Shown here: piece after piece, positions 27,947-37,097 of the stretch
Numbering within the stretch: position 1 is the stretch's first letter
Layout: each line of letters opens with the position of its first letter
Source of the DNA: Psychrobacter cibarius
GTDB taxonomy: Bacteria; Pseudomonadota; Gammaproteobacteria; Pseudomonadales; Moraxellaceae
Direction of reading: 5' to 3'
Assembly (NCBI GenBank): GCA_030686115.1
Contig: CP131612.1
Location: forward strand, 2,418,001-2,482,000
Length of the DNA stretch: 64,000 bases
Notes under the pieces: model-generated
Seen by the model: only the letters and a program-made list of their open reading frames with translations
Database searches by the model: none
What the model was told of the DNA's origin: nothing
Program-made: the position numbers and the translations under genes

Positions 27947-28864
27947 ATGGATAGAATTGACGCAATGCGTGCTTTTGTAGCGGTAGTAACAGAGGGTAGT
28001 TTTAGCAAGGCTGCCATTACTATGCAGCTTTCCCCACAGTTGGTAAGCAAGTATGTGGCAAAGTTAGAAGAGCAGCTACATACTCGCCTGCTTAATCGTA
28101 CTACCCGTAAAGTAAGCGTTACTGAATCTGGCAGCCAATATTTTATTCATGCGCAGCAGATCTTATTAAGTATTGACGACATGGAGGCGCAATTAGGTGG
28201 CTTACAGCAGCATCCTAAAGGGACACTGCGAATCAGTGCGCCTGTCTCATTTGCTCTAAAACATATGGCAAAATTGATTGCTGACTTTCAGGCACGCTAT
28301 CCTTTAGTCACTGTTGATCTACAACTTAGTGATAGAAAGGTCGATATCGTTGAGGAAGGCTTTGATATTGCTCTGCGTATCGGACAGCTTGAAAGCTCAT
28401 CTCTTATTGCTAAAAAAATCGCACCTATCCGCGTGGTTTTATGCGCAGCGCCTAAGTATTTCAAGGCTCATGGCACTCCTAAACGGCTTGAGGATTTGGA
28501 AGCACATCGCTATTTGCATTATAGCTATATGAATGTAGAGACTAAGGGACAAATCTTTAAATACCTAAAAGCAAAACAGCTTAAGGACAGTAGTGTTTTT
28601 CGGAGTAACAACGGCGATGTCTTAGTAGAGGCCGCTATTGAAGGTGCTGGACTGGTATTGCAACCAACTTTTATTGCTAGTAAAGCCCTAAACGCTGGCA
28701 AGCTAGTCATAGTACTGCCTGAATATGAGCCAAGCCCTTTAGGCTTATATGCTGTTTATGCGCATAGAAAACTGCTACCTCATAAAGTCAGGTGTTTTAT
28801 TGACTTTATGACAGACTATTATGGTGCACCGCCGTATTGGGATGAACAGATAGTTGATGAATAA
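27947..28864 (+). CDS. LysR-type transcriptional regulator
   Basis: The protein is 305 aa from the ATG at 27947, chosen for AAAGGA six bases upstream; a longer frame from 27884 lacks a ribosome site. The winged helix is at the N terminus (MDRIDAMRAFVAVVTEGSFSKAA to TTRKVSVTESG), followed by a substrate-binding-like effector domain. The form is CrgA/DhcR-like: VDLQLSDRKVDIVEEGFDIALRIGQL. It probably controls the divergent DoxX-dioxygenase-SDR operon in response to a quinone or aromatic compound. That pairing is inferred from the divergent layout. Confidence 0.92.
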   Translation: MDRIDAMRAFVAVVTEGSFSKAAITMQLSPQLVSKYVAKLEEQLHTRLLNRTTRKVSVTESGSQYFIHAQQILLSIDDMEAQLGGLQQHPKGTLRISAPVSFALKHMAKLIADFQARYPLVTVDLQLSDRKVDIVEEGFDIALRIGQLESSSLIAKKIAPIRVVLCAAPKYFKAHGTPKRLEDLEAHRYLHYSYMNVETKGQIFKYLKAKQLKDSSVFRSNNGDVLVEAAIEGAGLVLQPTFIASKALNAGKLVIVLPEYEPSPLGLYAVYAHRKLLPHKVRCFIDFMTDYYGAPPYWDEQIVDE

Positions 28865-28941
28865 CTAGAGACTGTAATAGCCAGTCGTTCACTTATAACT
28901 ATCTATCAATTTTACTATCATTGCTGCCAAGCCCGATAACA

Positions 28942-28972
28942 AAAAGCGCATCATATAGACTGATGCGCTTTT
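28942..28972. terminator. Terminator after LysR gene
   Basis: AAAAGCGCATCA and TGATGCGCTTTT form a 12-bp stem with a 7-base loop about 80 bases after the LysR stop. The stem ends in T-run on +, and the A-run in front makes it usable on - as well. Confidence 0.75.
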
Positions 28973-29127
28973 GAAAATAAAATTATAAAGCTAGATAATT
29001 AAAAGTGGTTTACTTCAAAGCACTTTTTTTGCCGTATCTTTTTATACTCAATGGATAGGCTACACTACGAGTATTATTAGATTTTATTGATTTATTAACC
29101 AGTGAGATCCACATTATTGCTTTACTA

Positions 29128-29736
29128 CTAACCTAACACGCGTACACGCTCACTAATCGGCTCAAACTCTTTGTCGCCAGCTATTGCGTCGATACCGCCA
29201 AATGGCATCTGAGCGATCAGCTTCCAAGATGGTTGGATATTGAAAGCTTTAGCAACATCTCGTTCAAATATAGCCGTGTAGTGTTGTAAGCTTGCGCCTA
29301 TATCCATATCGCTCAGCGATATCCAAATAGCATATTGATGCATGGCACTTGTATGTTGGGCATAAACGGGAAAGCTCTCAGCATAAAGTGCAAACTGCTT
29401 TTGTAATGCTTTTATAGCGTTTTCATCTTCAAAATACAAAATAGTCCCTACGCCCGCGCGAAAACTATCCATCTTTTGCTTAGTACTAGAAAAATCGCCA
29501 TCACCCACAATTTCTCTTAAGTTCTTTTCGGCAATATCCCATAGGCGCTTGTGCTCAATGCCAAGTAAAATCACAATACGAGTTGTTTGTGAGTTAAACG
29601 ATGAAGGGGTATGCAAAATAGCGTGCTCTACCGCTTCAACGACAGATTGCGTAGCAACGGGTAATTTATCATTCAAAGAATAAATAGTACGACGGTTTTC
29701 AAATGATTCATGTAGCTTAAGAGTGTTGCTTGACAT
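29128..29736 (-). CDS. Nitroreductase family protein, copy 1
   Basis: The protein is 202 aa. It belongs to the small FMN-dependent nitroreductases of the Hbn1/YdgI kind: RRTIYSLNDKLP at the N terminus holds the FMN-phosphate Arg pair, TPSSFNSQTTRIVILLG is the conserved FNSQ segment, and MPFGGIDA lies near the end. It likely reduces quinones or nitro compounds with NAD(P)H. A paralogue of the same length lies at 58439. The promoter region contains a perfect inverted repeat (29769-29797), so it is probably under a repressor that is not encoded next to it. Confidence 0.88.
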   Translation of the reverse strand: MSSNTLKLHESFENRRTIYSLNDKLPVATQSVVEAVEHAILHTPSSFNSQTTRIVILLGIEHKRLWDIAEKNLREIVGDGDFSSTKQKMDSFRAGVGTILYFEDENAIKALQKQFALYAESFPVYAQHTSAMHQYAIWISLSDMDIGASLQHYTAIFERDVAKAFNIQPSWKLIAQMPFGGIDAIAGDKEFEPISERVRVLG

Positions 29737-29768
29737 AATTTCTTCCTATTTGATCACTTTTTTATGAT

Positions 29769-29797
29769 AAAAATTTGACCTATAATGTCAAATTTTT
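29769..29797 (-). promoter_or_regulatory. Perfect 11-bp dyad over the nitroreductase promoter
   Basis: AAAAATTTGAC and GTCAAATTTTT flank a 7-base spacer, 33 bases upstream of the nitroreductase. On - the right arm end supplies a -35 TTGACA, and TATCAT follows 16 bases later, so a bound dimer would block RNA polymerase. The form suits MarR, HxlR or TetR repressors. Apart from this dyad and the small frame at 30194, the 29737-30372 gap shows nothing I can name. Confidence 0.6.
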
Positions 29798-30193
29798 CGA
29801 TGCTGAAATATTCATCTGTAGTTACTCTACAAAATTTATTTGGAGTCAGACCTCTATGTAGCAAGATATCTTACTATCAACAAGGTAAAAGATTAAGATC
29901 AAAAATAGAAAATAACTTGCAACAAAATATTGATAATAAATTTAATAATGAAATTAATCATTCTTAGAATCATGGTACAGATGGAAGGATTTTTTCGAAT
30001 TAATAAACTCTTATCGATTTAGCTTTTATATATACTATTTGATAATCATTAAGTGATAAAATTCTTACAAATATAAACAAGGCAACCCTAATTGTCATCT
30101 TATAACTTGGTAAATCGATTGCGTTTATATCTTAGTTATTGTTATTTTAGGCTGTTACAGCAGTAAAAAAGGTGGCCAATACTACAATTTTAT

Positions 30194-30316
30194 ATGGCGT
30201 TAACAACCTTTAGTATGATTAATCATTTTGCTGAGTGGTTTGATATTGAGCCTGCTAGTATCGAAAACATTATCACCAAACAAAACCCACGCCTGCGTGC
30301 TTCCAATAAAAGCTGA
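30194..30316 (+). CDS. Doubtful 40-aa open frame, possibly a gene fragment
   Basis: A short frame from the ATG at 30194 to the TGA at 30314-30316 reads MALTTFSMINHFAEWFDIEP and continues to RLRASNKS. Its amino-acid use is natural, unlike random AT-rich sequence, but there is no ribosome site and no family I recognise. It could be the tail of a lost gene. The bases just after it (CTGACCCCTGCCGTCAA) resemble a segment at about 51215, perhaps remnants of a common mobile sequence. Confidence 0.3.
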   Translation: MALTTFSMINHFAEWFDIEPASIENIITKQNPRLRASNKS

Positions 30317-30372
30317 CCCCTGCCGTCAAATCCTTATAACTAAACTTATGAGATCAAGCTGTAGATCCAAAC

Positions 30373-31266
30373 TCAAATCACTATCATCTGCTCTACCAAA
30401 AAATCTAAAAAAACGCGTGTTTTTGGTGAGACCATATCTCGCTTTAAATAAATAGCGTAAGTAGCACTCAGTTCTTCATATGGACTAAAAATATGATCTG
30501 GCATGACTTGAACCAATGACCCTTTCGCCAATTCATCCTTAACAGCCCACAGTGGGATTAGCGTCAGACCTGTATGATTCAATACCAGCTGCTTCTGACC
30601 ATTCACGGAGTTCACTGAAACCTGACTATTAATCATCAACTTTTTACTATCTTCTGCTATCAAAAACCACTCTTTCCAACCGTTATAACCATATCGGATA
30701 CATTGGTGATCAGCTAGATCGTCAATGCTACAAGGCGTGCCATTATTTTTTAAATATTGGGGGCTTGCACACAGTAGAAAATCATTAAATACCAAGCGTC
30801 TGGCAATCATGGTCGAATCAGATAAGCGTCCACTTCGAATAGCCACGTCAATATTTTCTTCTATAAGATCCACAACCCGTTCTGTTAACTCAATTTTTAT
30901 ATCAATATCTGGATATAACGACATAAATTTCGGTATTAACGGTAATACCATGCTTTCACCAAAACCAACTGTCATGCTGATTTTCAGCTTACCCTGTGGC
31001 ATTATTTGCAGGTCATTAACGGCTCTTTTGGCATTATCAAACTCTGACACAATTCGCTGAGAGTATTCGTAATATTTGTGCCCCGCTTCAGTCAAACTGG
31101 TGTTTCTGGTCGTTTTATTGAGCAGACGTACGCCCAACTCCTTTTCAAGCACTGCTAACTGCCGTGAAATGGAAGACGGCTGTACATCAAAGATGCGGCT
31201 GGCTTCTGAAATACTACCGGTTTCGACAACACTATTGAAATATGCCAATCGATTTATTGAGCTCAT
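30373..31266 (-). CDS. LysR-type transcriptional regulator
   Basis: The protein is 297 aa from the ATG at 31266, fixed by AAAGGAG five bases upstream; the longer open frame would add about 70 residues with no LysR character. The N-terminal helix-turn-helix runs from MSSINRLAYFNSVVETGSIS to NKTTRNTSLTEAG; the effector domain includes DIKIELTERVVDLIEENIDVAIRSG. It is divergent from an alcohol dehydrogenase-like gene at 31435 and probably controls it. An inverted repeat ATGGTTTG/CAAACCAT (31354 and 31397) lies between the two genes and may be its site. Confidence 0.92.
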   Translation of the reverse strand: MSSINRLAYFNSVVETGSISEASRIFDVQPSSISRQLAVLEKELGVRLLNKTTRNTSLTEAGHKYYEYSQRIVSEFDNAKRAVNDLQIMPQGKLKISMTVGFGESMVLPLIPKFMSLYPDIDIKIELTERVVDLIEENIDVAIRSGRLSDSTMIARRLVFNDFLLCASPQYLKNNGTPCSIDDLADHQCIRYGYNGWKEWFLIAEDSKKLMINSQVSVNSVNGQKQLVLNHTGLTLIPLWAVKDELAKGSLVQVMPDHIFSPYEELSATYAIYLKRDMVSPKTRVFLDFLVEQMIVI

Positions 31267-31434
31267 TGCCACTCCTTTATTAAGTTGATAGGTATTCCAT
31301 TTAACTGTAACCATGGCTTGCTCAAAAAGCAAAAGTAATTTGTTTACTGGGTAATGGTTTGCTGGATTAGCAACGTCTAAACTTATTGTCCTGAAACAAA
31401 CCATAAGACATTCACACCAGTAAAGGGTAATAAC

Positions 31435-32412
31435 ATGAAAGCGATGATCATTAAAGAAATCGGTACAACTGCAGTTTTTCAATTGGCAGAAAAACCAAAA
31501 CCAACGGCAACACTAGGTCATATGGTTGTGGAAGTGAAAGCCACTAGTGTGAACCCTATTGATACCATGCTGCGCTCAGTCGAGCTGCCTTGGTCGGAGA
31601 ATTTGCCAGAGATACTACACGGTGATGTAGCTGGTATTGTGAGCGAGATAGGTGCCGACATCACTGAATTTAGTGTTGGTGACGAAGTTTATGGTATGGC
31701 TGGTGGCCTCAACGGTATTGATGGTGCACTTGCTGAATTCATGTTAGTTGATGTGCGTTTAATGGCTAAAAAACCTAAAACACTCAGCATGAAGCAAGCC
31801 GCAGCCCTGCCGTTGGTCGCACTCACTTCTTATGAGGCACTCGTACAAAAAATGAATGTCAAAGAAGGCGATAATGTCTTGATTCATGGTGCAACAGGGG
31901 GCGTTGGTCATATTGCCGTTCAGCTAGCAAAAGTACTTGGCGCGACAGTCACCGCTACCTACTCTCCTGCTAATAGTGCACTAGCACAAACACTAGGCGC
32001 GGATCATCTAGTGGATTATACAACAGCGGAGGTTGATGACTATGTGGCGACGTATACTAACGGCGTGGGTTTTGACAAAGTTTTCGATACGGTGGCTGGT
32101 GATAATATTCAAAAATCGTTTCAAGCCGTTAGATTCAATGGCCATGTCGCCACTATTTTACCCATTGCTGATCCATTGCAAATTGCTCTCAAAGCCTTAT
32201 CCTTTCACGGTGTTTTGGTGCTCATTCCATTATTTCATGGCATCAACCATGAATCGCACGGTCGTATCCTGACAATGATTGCAGAGCTGGTTGATAGTGG
32301 CAAAATCATGCCTATCATAGATGATAGTAACTACTCTATTTGGGAGGTAGCGCGCGCGCATGACCATCTTGAATCAGGTAAAGCAGTGGGTAAGATCACG
32401 CTCACTGTATAG
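31435..32412 (+). CDS. Medium-chain dehydrogenase (quinone oxidoreductase-like)
   Basis: The protein is 325 aa. The MDR fold is clear: the GroES-like N-terminal half with ATSVNPIDTMLRSVELP and LHGDVAGIVSEIGADI, then the nucleotide-binding motif LIHGATGGVGHIAVQLAK at about 140-160. The structural-zinc cysteine cluster is missing, and no zinc ligands are evident, so it fits the zinc-free quinone-oxidoreductase branch using NADPH. It likely reduces quinones or enones. It has a good ribosome site (AAAGGG) and faces away from its probable LysR regulator. Confidence 0.9.
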   Translation: MKAMIIKEIGTTAVFQLAEKPKPTATLGHMVVEVKATSVNPIDTMLRSVELPWSENLPEILHGDVAGIVSEIGADITEFSVGDEVYGMAGGLNGIDGALAEFMLVDVRLMAKKPKTLSMKQAAALPLVALTSYEALVQKMNVKEGDNVLIHGATGGVGHIAVQLAKVLGATVTATYSPANSALAQTLGADHLVDYTTAEVDDYVATYTNGVGFDKVFDTVAGDNIQKSFQAVRFNGHVATILPIADPLQIALKALSFHGVLVLIPLFHGINHESHGRILTMIAELVDSGKIMPIIDDSNYSIWEVARAHDHLESGKAVGKITLTV

Positions 32413-32521
32413 TAGTATTTGGACGTGTCCTCATTTTAAAAATGGTGATAAAAATGAGATAAATCGCAGCCAGACTGTATTAAATAGCTGTGTTAAAAAT
32501 GAGATGTTCACAGATAGTAAT

Positions 32522-32596
32522 GACTCTCTAAAATAACACAGCTCGCTCGTAGAAACTCTTATCACGGTAGGGTCATTACTTTATTTAGAAGTTTCT
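32522..32596. repeat. Imperfect direct repeat, left copy (TRIC gene tail)
   Basis: These 75 bases match 34976-35050 at 65 of 75 positions by my alignment. The right copy contains the true end of the TRIC channel gene and sequence beyond it; this copy has the same tail (TTATTTAGAAGTTTC) but no gene attached. The two copies bracket the TetR and oxidoreductase genes. Confidence 0.85.
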
Positions 32597-32659
32597 AACA
32601 CTTTAGGAAGTATACCAACAGGTACTCCGAATACTTTACTCCAGACTCACTGTAATTTT

Positions 32660-33235
32660 TTATAGAGAGCTAACTACAGTAAGAATTAATTTTCGTAAAA
32701 GGCTTTCAGCAGCTTCATAACTTAACCCCTCCATCATTACTGCATCTGAAATAGCATCGATTGTACCGTGGATAGCGTATAACACCCCCTTGTTTTCTTG
32801 GAAAGACCCTGTTAAATGAGGCTGTAAAATCTGCCAATAGGCTTTAGAAAAGTAGTATCGAATATCAGCTTTGAGGTTTCGGTAACCAGGGTAAGCTTGT
32901 AAAGCGGCAATAATTTCCTCGTATTGAGATCCGCAATGTACTACGCAAGCAAGATATGACTTAACAACACTATCGACGGTGGCTTCGAGAGAGAGCGGGT
33001 GCTCAGCCACCGCTTGCTCAATAGCTTCAATTACACGTTGATCATAGCTTTGATAGAGGGCTGAAAGTAACGCTTCTCTTGAGCCGAAGTGTTCATATGT
33101 GATGGGCTTGCTAACTCCTGCGTAATCAGCTAATGAAATTAATGTTAAAGCCTCTGTACCTGACTCCTGAACAATTTGATTAGCCATGGCCAATAACTGA
33201 ATACGACGTTCTTCTTTTGTCATACGCTTACCCAC
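32660..33235 (-). CDS. TetR/AcrR family regulator
   Basis: The protein is 191 aa. The N-terminal helix-turn-helix is typical: RIQLLAMANQIVQESGTEALTLISLADYAGVSKPITYEHFGSREALLSALY. The C-terminal half is a helical ligand-binding and dimer domain. The start is a GTG at 33235 (AGGAG six bases upstream) or the ATG four codons later. It lies 40 bases after the disrupted oxidoreductase gene on the same strand and is probably in its operon. The dyad at 34712-34730 upstream of that gene is a candidate operator. Confidence 0.9.
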   Translation of the reverse strand: MGKRMTKEERRIQLLAMANQIVQESGTEALTLISLADYAGVSKPITYEHFGSREALLSALYQSYDQRVIEAIEQAVAEHPLSLEATVDSVVKSYLACVVHCGSQYEEIIAALQAYPGYRNLKADIRYYFSKAYWQILQPHLTGSFQENKGVLYAIHGTIDAISDAVMMEGLSYEAAESLLRKLILTVVSSL

Positions 33236-33275
33236 CTCTCTCTCCTTCTTTTATTCATACGTATTGATTAACACT

Positions 33276-34656
33276 TTAAGCGATGAAACATGCTTTTGCA
33301 TCCATGCTTAAATAAAAAAGTAACTCGCTGTATCCCGGATAGGGATGTATGCTCTCCTGCAGTTTCTGTAGGGGGATTTGATTCTGCTTTAATAGCTGTA
33401 ACTCACCCAACAATTCACACGCCCGTTCTCCTAAAATAGAAGCCCCTAGTATTAATCCTTTGTTGTCACAAATTACTTTTGCTTTACCTATTGTTTTTTT
33501 GATCCACAACGGCACGATCTAAATCTTCATAGTCAAACGTAAAAGTCTTGATATCATTATGCTCCGTGCTTGCTTCAACTTCAGTTAAGCCACAACAAGC
33601 AAACTCGGGGTCTGAGAACGTACACCAAGCGACACCTGATAAGTCAATAGGCTGTGTTCCTACACCATATAAATTATGGATTACATTTCGTGCTTGATAC
33701 CCAGCCATATGAGAAAAAAGGTAAGGCCCTACCACATCTCCAGTTGCATAAATATTAGAGACGTTGGTTTGACAGTAGTCATTCACCGTGATTCCTTGCG
33801 AGGTAGCTTTAATACCAATATCGGCTATATTTAGCGTCGTTAGATTAGGTTGCCGTCCTAAAGCAAACAAGATTTTTTCCGCACAAACGATGGCTTCTCC
33901 CTCAGGCGAAGAAAGTGTTAGCTGAATACCTGTAGCATCCTCTGAGACAGCAATAGCACGTTGATTTAGAAGAATATCTACCCCATCTTTTTCTAAGACT
34001 TCCTGTAGTAACTTAGAAAGCTCTACTTCTTCTCGATAAAGAATATGAGGAGCCATTTCTACCAGTTTAACTTCTACGCCCAGCGCTTGCATTGCTTGTG
34101 ACAGCTCAACACCAATAGCCCCAGCGCCCAACACAATGATGCTACTAGGCAGGTTTGGCAAAAGAAAAATATTTTCATTTGTTAGATAATCAACTGTGTT
34201 AATACCAAAGATATCTGGAACGACAGGCGATGAGCCTGTGGCAATCATTATATTCTCTGCTTGCAAAGTATTTGTACCTACTTGAACAGTATCTTTATCC
34301 AAAAACACGGCTTCACCGTAGAAATATTCGATTCCAGCAGCTTCTAAAACAGGTACAGCTTCTGCTTGATGTGCCTTCTGAATTAATGCTCGTACTTTTG
34401 ATAAAACATCAGCAGAGTTTATCTCTATAGAACCATATTTTTTTGAGATTTTAATCTCTTTTGCCATTTGTATCATCGCTTTACTAGGAATGCAGCCAGA
34501 CCATGTACACTCTCCTCCTGGCTGATTACGCTCTACTAAAGCCACTTTTTTCCCATATTCCATAGCAGTCAATGCTGCGTTCAAGCCACCAGCCCCTGCA
34601 CCAATGACCACTAGGTCGTATAACAATTTGGATTTACTATAGTCACTTATGCTCAT
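33276..34656 (-). pseudogene. Pyridine nucleotide-disulfide oxidoreductase, frameshifted
   Basis: The first 390 codons (34656 to 33484) give a dihydrolipoyl dehydrogenase/mercuric reductase-like enzyme. FAD motif VVIGAGAGGLNAALTA lies at about residue 17, the redox disulfide GGECTWSGCIPSKA at about 48, NAD motif VLGAGAIGVELSQA at about 180 and IYATGDVVGPYLFSH at about 310. The frame then breaks at an A7 run (T7 on +, 33494-33500). With six A the reading would continue DQKTIGKAKVICDNKGLILG into the normal dimerisation domain, which is open to 33276 and includes HPYPGYSELL. So one base was inserted. It may be a true null, a phase-variable tract, or a sequencing error. Confidence 0.85.
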
Positions 34657-34711
34657 AAAAGAACCCTTTTATACCAAAACTTATTTCACTAAAGAAACCT
34701 GTTACTAAGTC

Positions 34712-34730
34712 AACCTACTTAAGGTAGGTT
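34712..34730. promoter_or_regulatory. Dyad operator candidate upstream of oxidoreductase-TetR operon
   Basis: AACCTAC and GTAGGTT flank TTAAG, with a further half-site TAGTAGGTTAA at 34737-34746. It is about 55 bases before the oxidoreductase start and next to a TTGACT on -. The size and form suit a TetR dimer; the TetR gene is in the same operon. Confidence 0.5.
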
Positions 34731-34954
34731 ACCTTTAGTAGGTTAATGGATTTACTCGAAAATAACCAGTATTTTTTAAAGTATTCGTTTGGACTTTTTT
34801 GAATAAATGTACTAGATCATAAAATAGATCTCAGAGGTCTTGTGAGCATCTAATAGGCTATACATACCATACTTACTAAGCCCTAATGAGGCTTATGAAC
34901 ATGTTAAAACTTAGCTAGATCGTCATATTAGTGGCGTTAAGTCAGTATGATGGT

Positions 34955-34984
34955 AAAAAAATAGAGAGCCTTAACGACTCTCTA
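34955..34984 (-). terminator. Terminator of the TRIC channel gene
   Basis: TAGAGAG and CTCTCTA form a 7-bp stem with a 9-base loop; on - it is followed by seven T (34955-34961). It lies 50 bases after the TRIC stop codon. The rest of 34657-34954 holds only the dyad operator described separately. Confidence 0.75.
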
Positions 34985-35050
34985 AAATAACCCAGCCCGC
35001 TCGTAGACATTCTTATGACGGTGGGTTCACTATTTTATTTAGAAGTTTCC
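34976..35050. repeat. Imperfect direct repeat, right copy (TRIC gene tail)
   Basis: Partner of 32522-32596. It covers the last codons of the TRIC gene (ending LLETSK) and about 60 bases beyond, including one arm of the terminator. Its partner lacks the gene body, so this is the native copy. Confidence 0.85.
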
Positions 35051-35652
35051 AACAAATGGAATACGGGTAATCGCCACTTTGCTCTAACCGCTGCCATACG
35101 GATTAAGTAACCAGCAACTAAACTAATAATGACGCTGATATTACTACTAACAGCAAAATGCTGAAGTGTTAAATATAAACACGCAACGATCAAAGAAACT
35201 GAAGCGTATAACTCATGATGTAAAACCAATGGGGTTTGGCGACATATTAAATCACGCAGCAATCCACCAAATACACCTGTCACAATGGCAGCAACTATAC
35301 AAACACCGTAATGGAGTCCCATGTTAAGCCCTACTTGACAACCAATGATACTAAAGGCCGCTAGTCCTAAAGCATCCAAACGTATGAAAACGCCATTAAA
35401 TTTAACAACCCATTTAGCCAACCAAGTCGTTATAAGACCAGCCACACAAACGATTAATAAATATTTAGGATGTTCTACCCAAGTTAAGGGGTAGTTACCA
35501 AGTAGGATATCTCTGACACTACCACCGCCTATCGCTGTTACACTCGCGATAAGCATAACCCCAAACCAATCCATATTTTGTCGTCCCGCGCTTAGTGCCC
35601 CCGTCATTGCCTCTGCTGTAATACCAATAATGTAAACTATACTCAAAAGCAT
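35035..35652 (-). CDS. TRIC (UPF0126) family cation channel
   Basis: The protein is 205 aa with about seven membrane helices. The family repeats are evident: GALSAGRQNMDWFGVMLIASVTAIGGGSVRDILLG in the first half and IVAAIVTGVFGGLLRDLI in the second, each carrying the GGxxRD signature. Prokaryotic TRIC proteins form trimeric potassium-type channels; YicG and YadS are relatives. It acts in the inner membrane. It is a single-gene unit ending in its own terminator. The 428 bases upstream (35653-36080) hold no gene or strong motif that I can see. Confidence 0.9.
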   Translation of the reverse strand: MLLSIVYIIGITAEAMTGALSAGRQNMDWFGVMLIASVTAIGGGSVRDILLGNYPLTWVEHPKYLLIVCVAGLITTWLAKWVVKFNGVFIRLDALGLAAFSIIGCQVGLNMGLHYGVCIVAAIVTGVFGGLLRDLICRQTPLVLHHELYASVSLIVACLYLTLQHFAVSSNISVIISLVAGYLIRMAAVRAKWRLPVFHLLETSK

Positions 35653-36080
35653 GGAATACTCACCTTAAATCTATCTGATAGTGTAAATGATGTGAGATTG
35701 TAAAGATAAAACTGGTGTATTACGAATGATAATTTGAATCGTTTTAAAAGCATCTAGTACTACTCTATTCTAGCAACGGGAAAGCAAAAAAGAATGCAAC
35801 GTTATTGTCACTTTATATGCAAAAGCACTGCTTTTCCCAAGCATAAATCGCGGCTTATGCGTAAGCATCAAATTTTCATAAACAAGTAAAAAAATTACTG
35901 AATACACATGGTCACAGGCTTTGAACTCCACTATCCTAGTGCCCTGACTTAGACCTCATTGATAGAAATAGGTACAAACCAACATTCCACGCCAAGAATG
36001 GATAATGGTTTTTTAAATTGCTAAATGATGTGGGCTGTTATGAATGGCCCATATAACGATCTTCTGAAGGAATAAAAATT

Positions 36081-37067
36081 ATGATGAGAAAAACGTTACT
36101 GCCCAGCATGCTGTTATTAAGTCTGACTGCGTGCCAGAACACTAATACACAGGGCCTTGAGACAACAACGGTTTTACATAACGACCTACCTACAACAACC
36201 GTAACCGATAAGTATACTAACAATATAACGGGCGATTACGTCACAGATGGCTATACAAAGCGTAACGAGGGTTATGACTGGTTTGCGATCAGCGTACGTG
36301 ATGCTGGTCAAGATGCTATTAGTGTGTCTATTCGTTCTCGCATAGACAAAAAGAAACCTACTTGTACATTAGACACCGTACTTCATAAAGCTCATGATGG
36401 ACGGTATCAGTTTTGGGTAGATAATAACCCCGTTTATTTGCGCTTTAATGACAATAGCTTATCCATTGAAGGCGAAACATCCCATCTACAAAAAACAGCT
36501 TTTTATTGTAGCGGCGGTGCAACGCTTGGTGGCGTATATCAAAAATTAAGCGATACGTTGGATACTCGACAATTGGATAACTCGCAATACGCTACCTCAC
36601 TCAACTATGGTGATTTTTCTACTCAAGTGACCAGTACCTCTGACGGCAATGGTGGTTATATCTTGCAGATTCAGCCCATGGGTGAAGACATTATCGAGCG
36701 ACCAATTAGCGATCCTGTTGTTAGTGCTGATGTGGGCGATATGAATGGCGATGGATATCCTGAAATTCTGGTATTCACTCAAAGTGTGGGTAGTGGTTCA
36801 TATGGTGACGTGATTGCTTATTCGAGCAATAAAGGGCTGTCATGGAGTGAAGTCTCTTATCCAGAGCTGACTGATAAACTCAAACAAGGTTATATGGGGC
36901 ACGATGCGTTTGCATTGGTTGAGAATGTATTGGTTAGACGTTTCCCACTCTATTTAGAAGACGATAGCAATGCCAACCCACAAGGTAAAACACGCCAAAT
37001 TCAGTATCATATGATAGATGGTGAGGCTTCTCGTCAGTTTGTGATTGACACAGTTAACGAATTTTAA
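36081..37067 (+). CDS. Lipoprotein resembling PliI lysozyme inhibitors
   Basis: The protein is 328 aa with signal MMRKTLLPSMLLLSLTAC, lipobox LTAC at residues 15-18. Two conserved parts follow. The first, ISVSIRSRIDKKKPTCTLD, runs to a second cysteine segment FYCSGG. The second is DVGDMNGDGYPEILVFTQSVGSGSYG. These recall proteins annotated as PliI-type inhibitors of invertebrate lysozyme, and the DxNxDG stretch resembles a calcium-binding FG-GAP loop. I am moderately sure of the family. It would protect the cell wall from host or predator lysozyme. AAGGA lies nine bases before the start. Confidence 0.65.
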   Translation: MMRKTLLPSMLLLSLTACQNTNTQGLETTTVLHNDLPTTTVTDKYTNNITGDYVTDGYTKRNEGYDWFAISVRDAGQDAISVSIRSRIDKKKPTCTLDTVLHKAHDGRYQFWVDNNPVYLRFNDNSLSIEGETSHLQKTAFYCSGGATLGGVYQKLSDTLDTRQLDNSQYATSLNYGDFSTQVTSTSDGNGGYILQIQPMGEDIIERPISDPVVSADVGDMNGDGYPEILVFTQSVGSGSYGDVIAYSSNKGLSWSEVSYPELTDKLKQGYMGHDAFALVENVLVRRFPLYLEDDSNANPQGKTRQIQYHMIDGEASRQFVIDTVNEF

Positions 37068-37097
37068 GTATTCCTTAAAGGTTTGCTGGGTCATAGA

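Noticed and set aside
29785..29967. A 60-codon plus-strand frame just after the dyad
   Set aside because: No ribosome site, overlaps the operator arm and has AT-driven composition; not supported as a gene.
30228..30455. A 75-codon plus-strand frame over the end of the LysR gene
   Set aside because: It overlaps the real LysR gene on the other strand and has no coding features.
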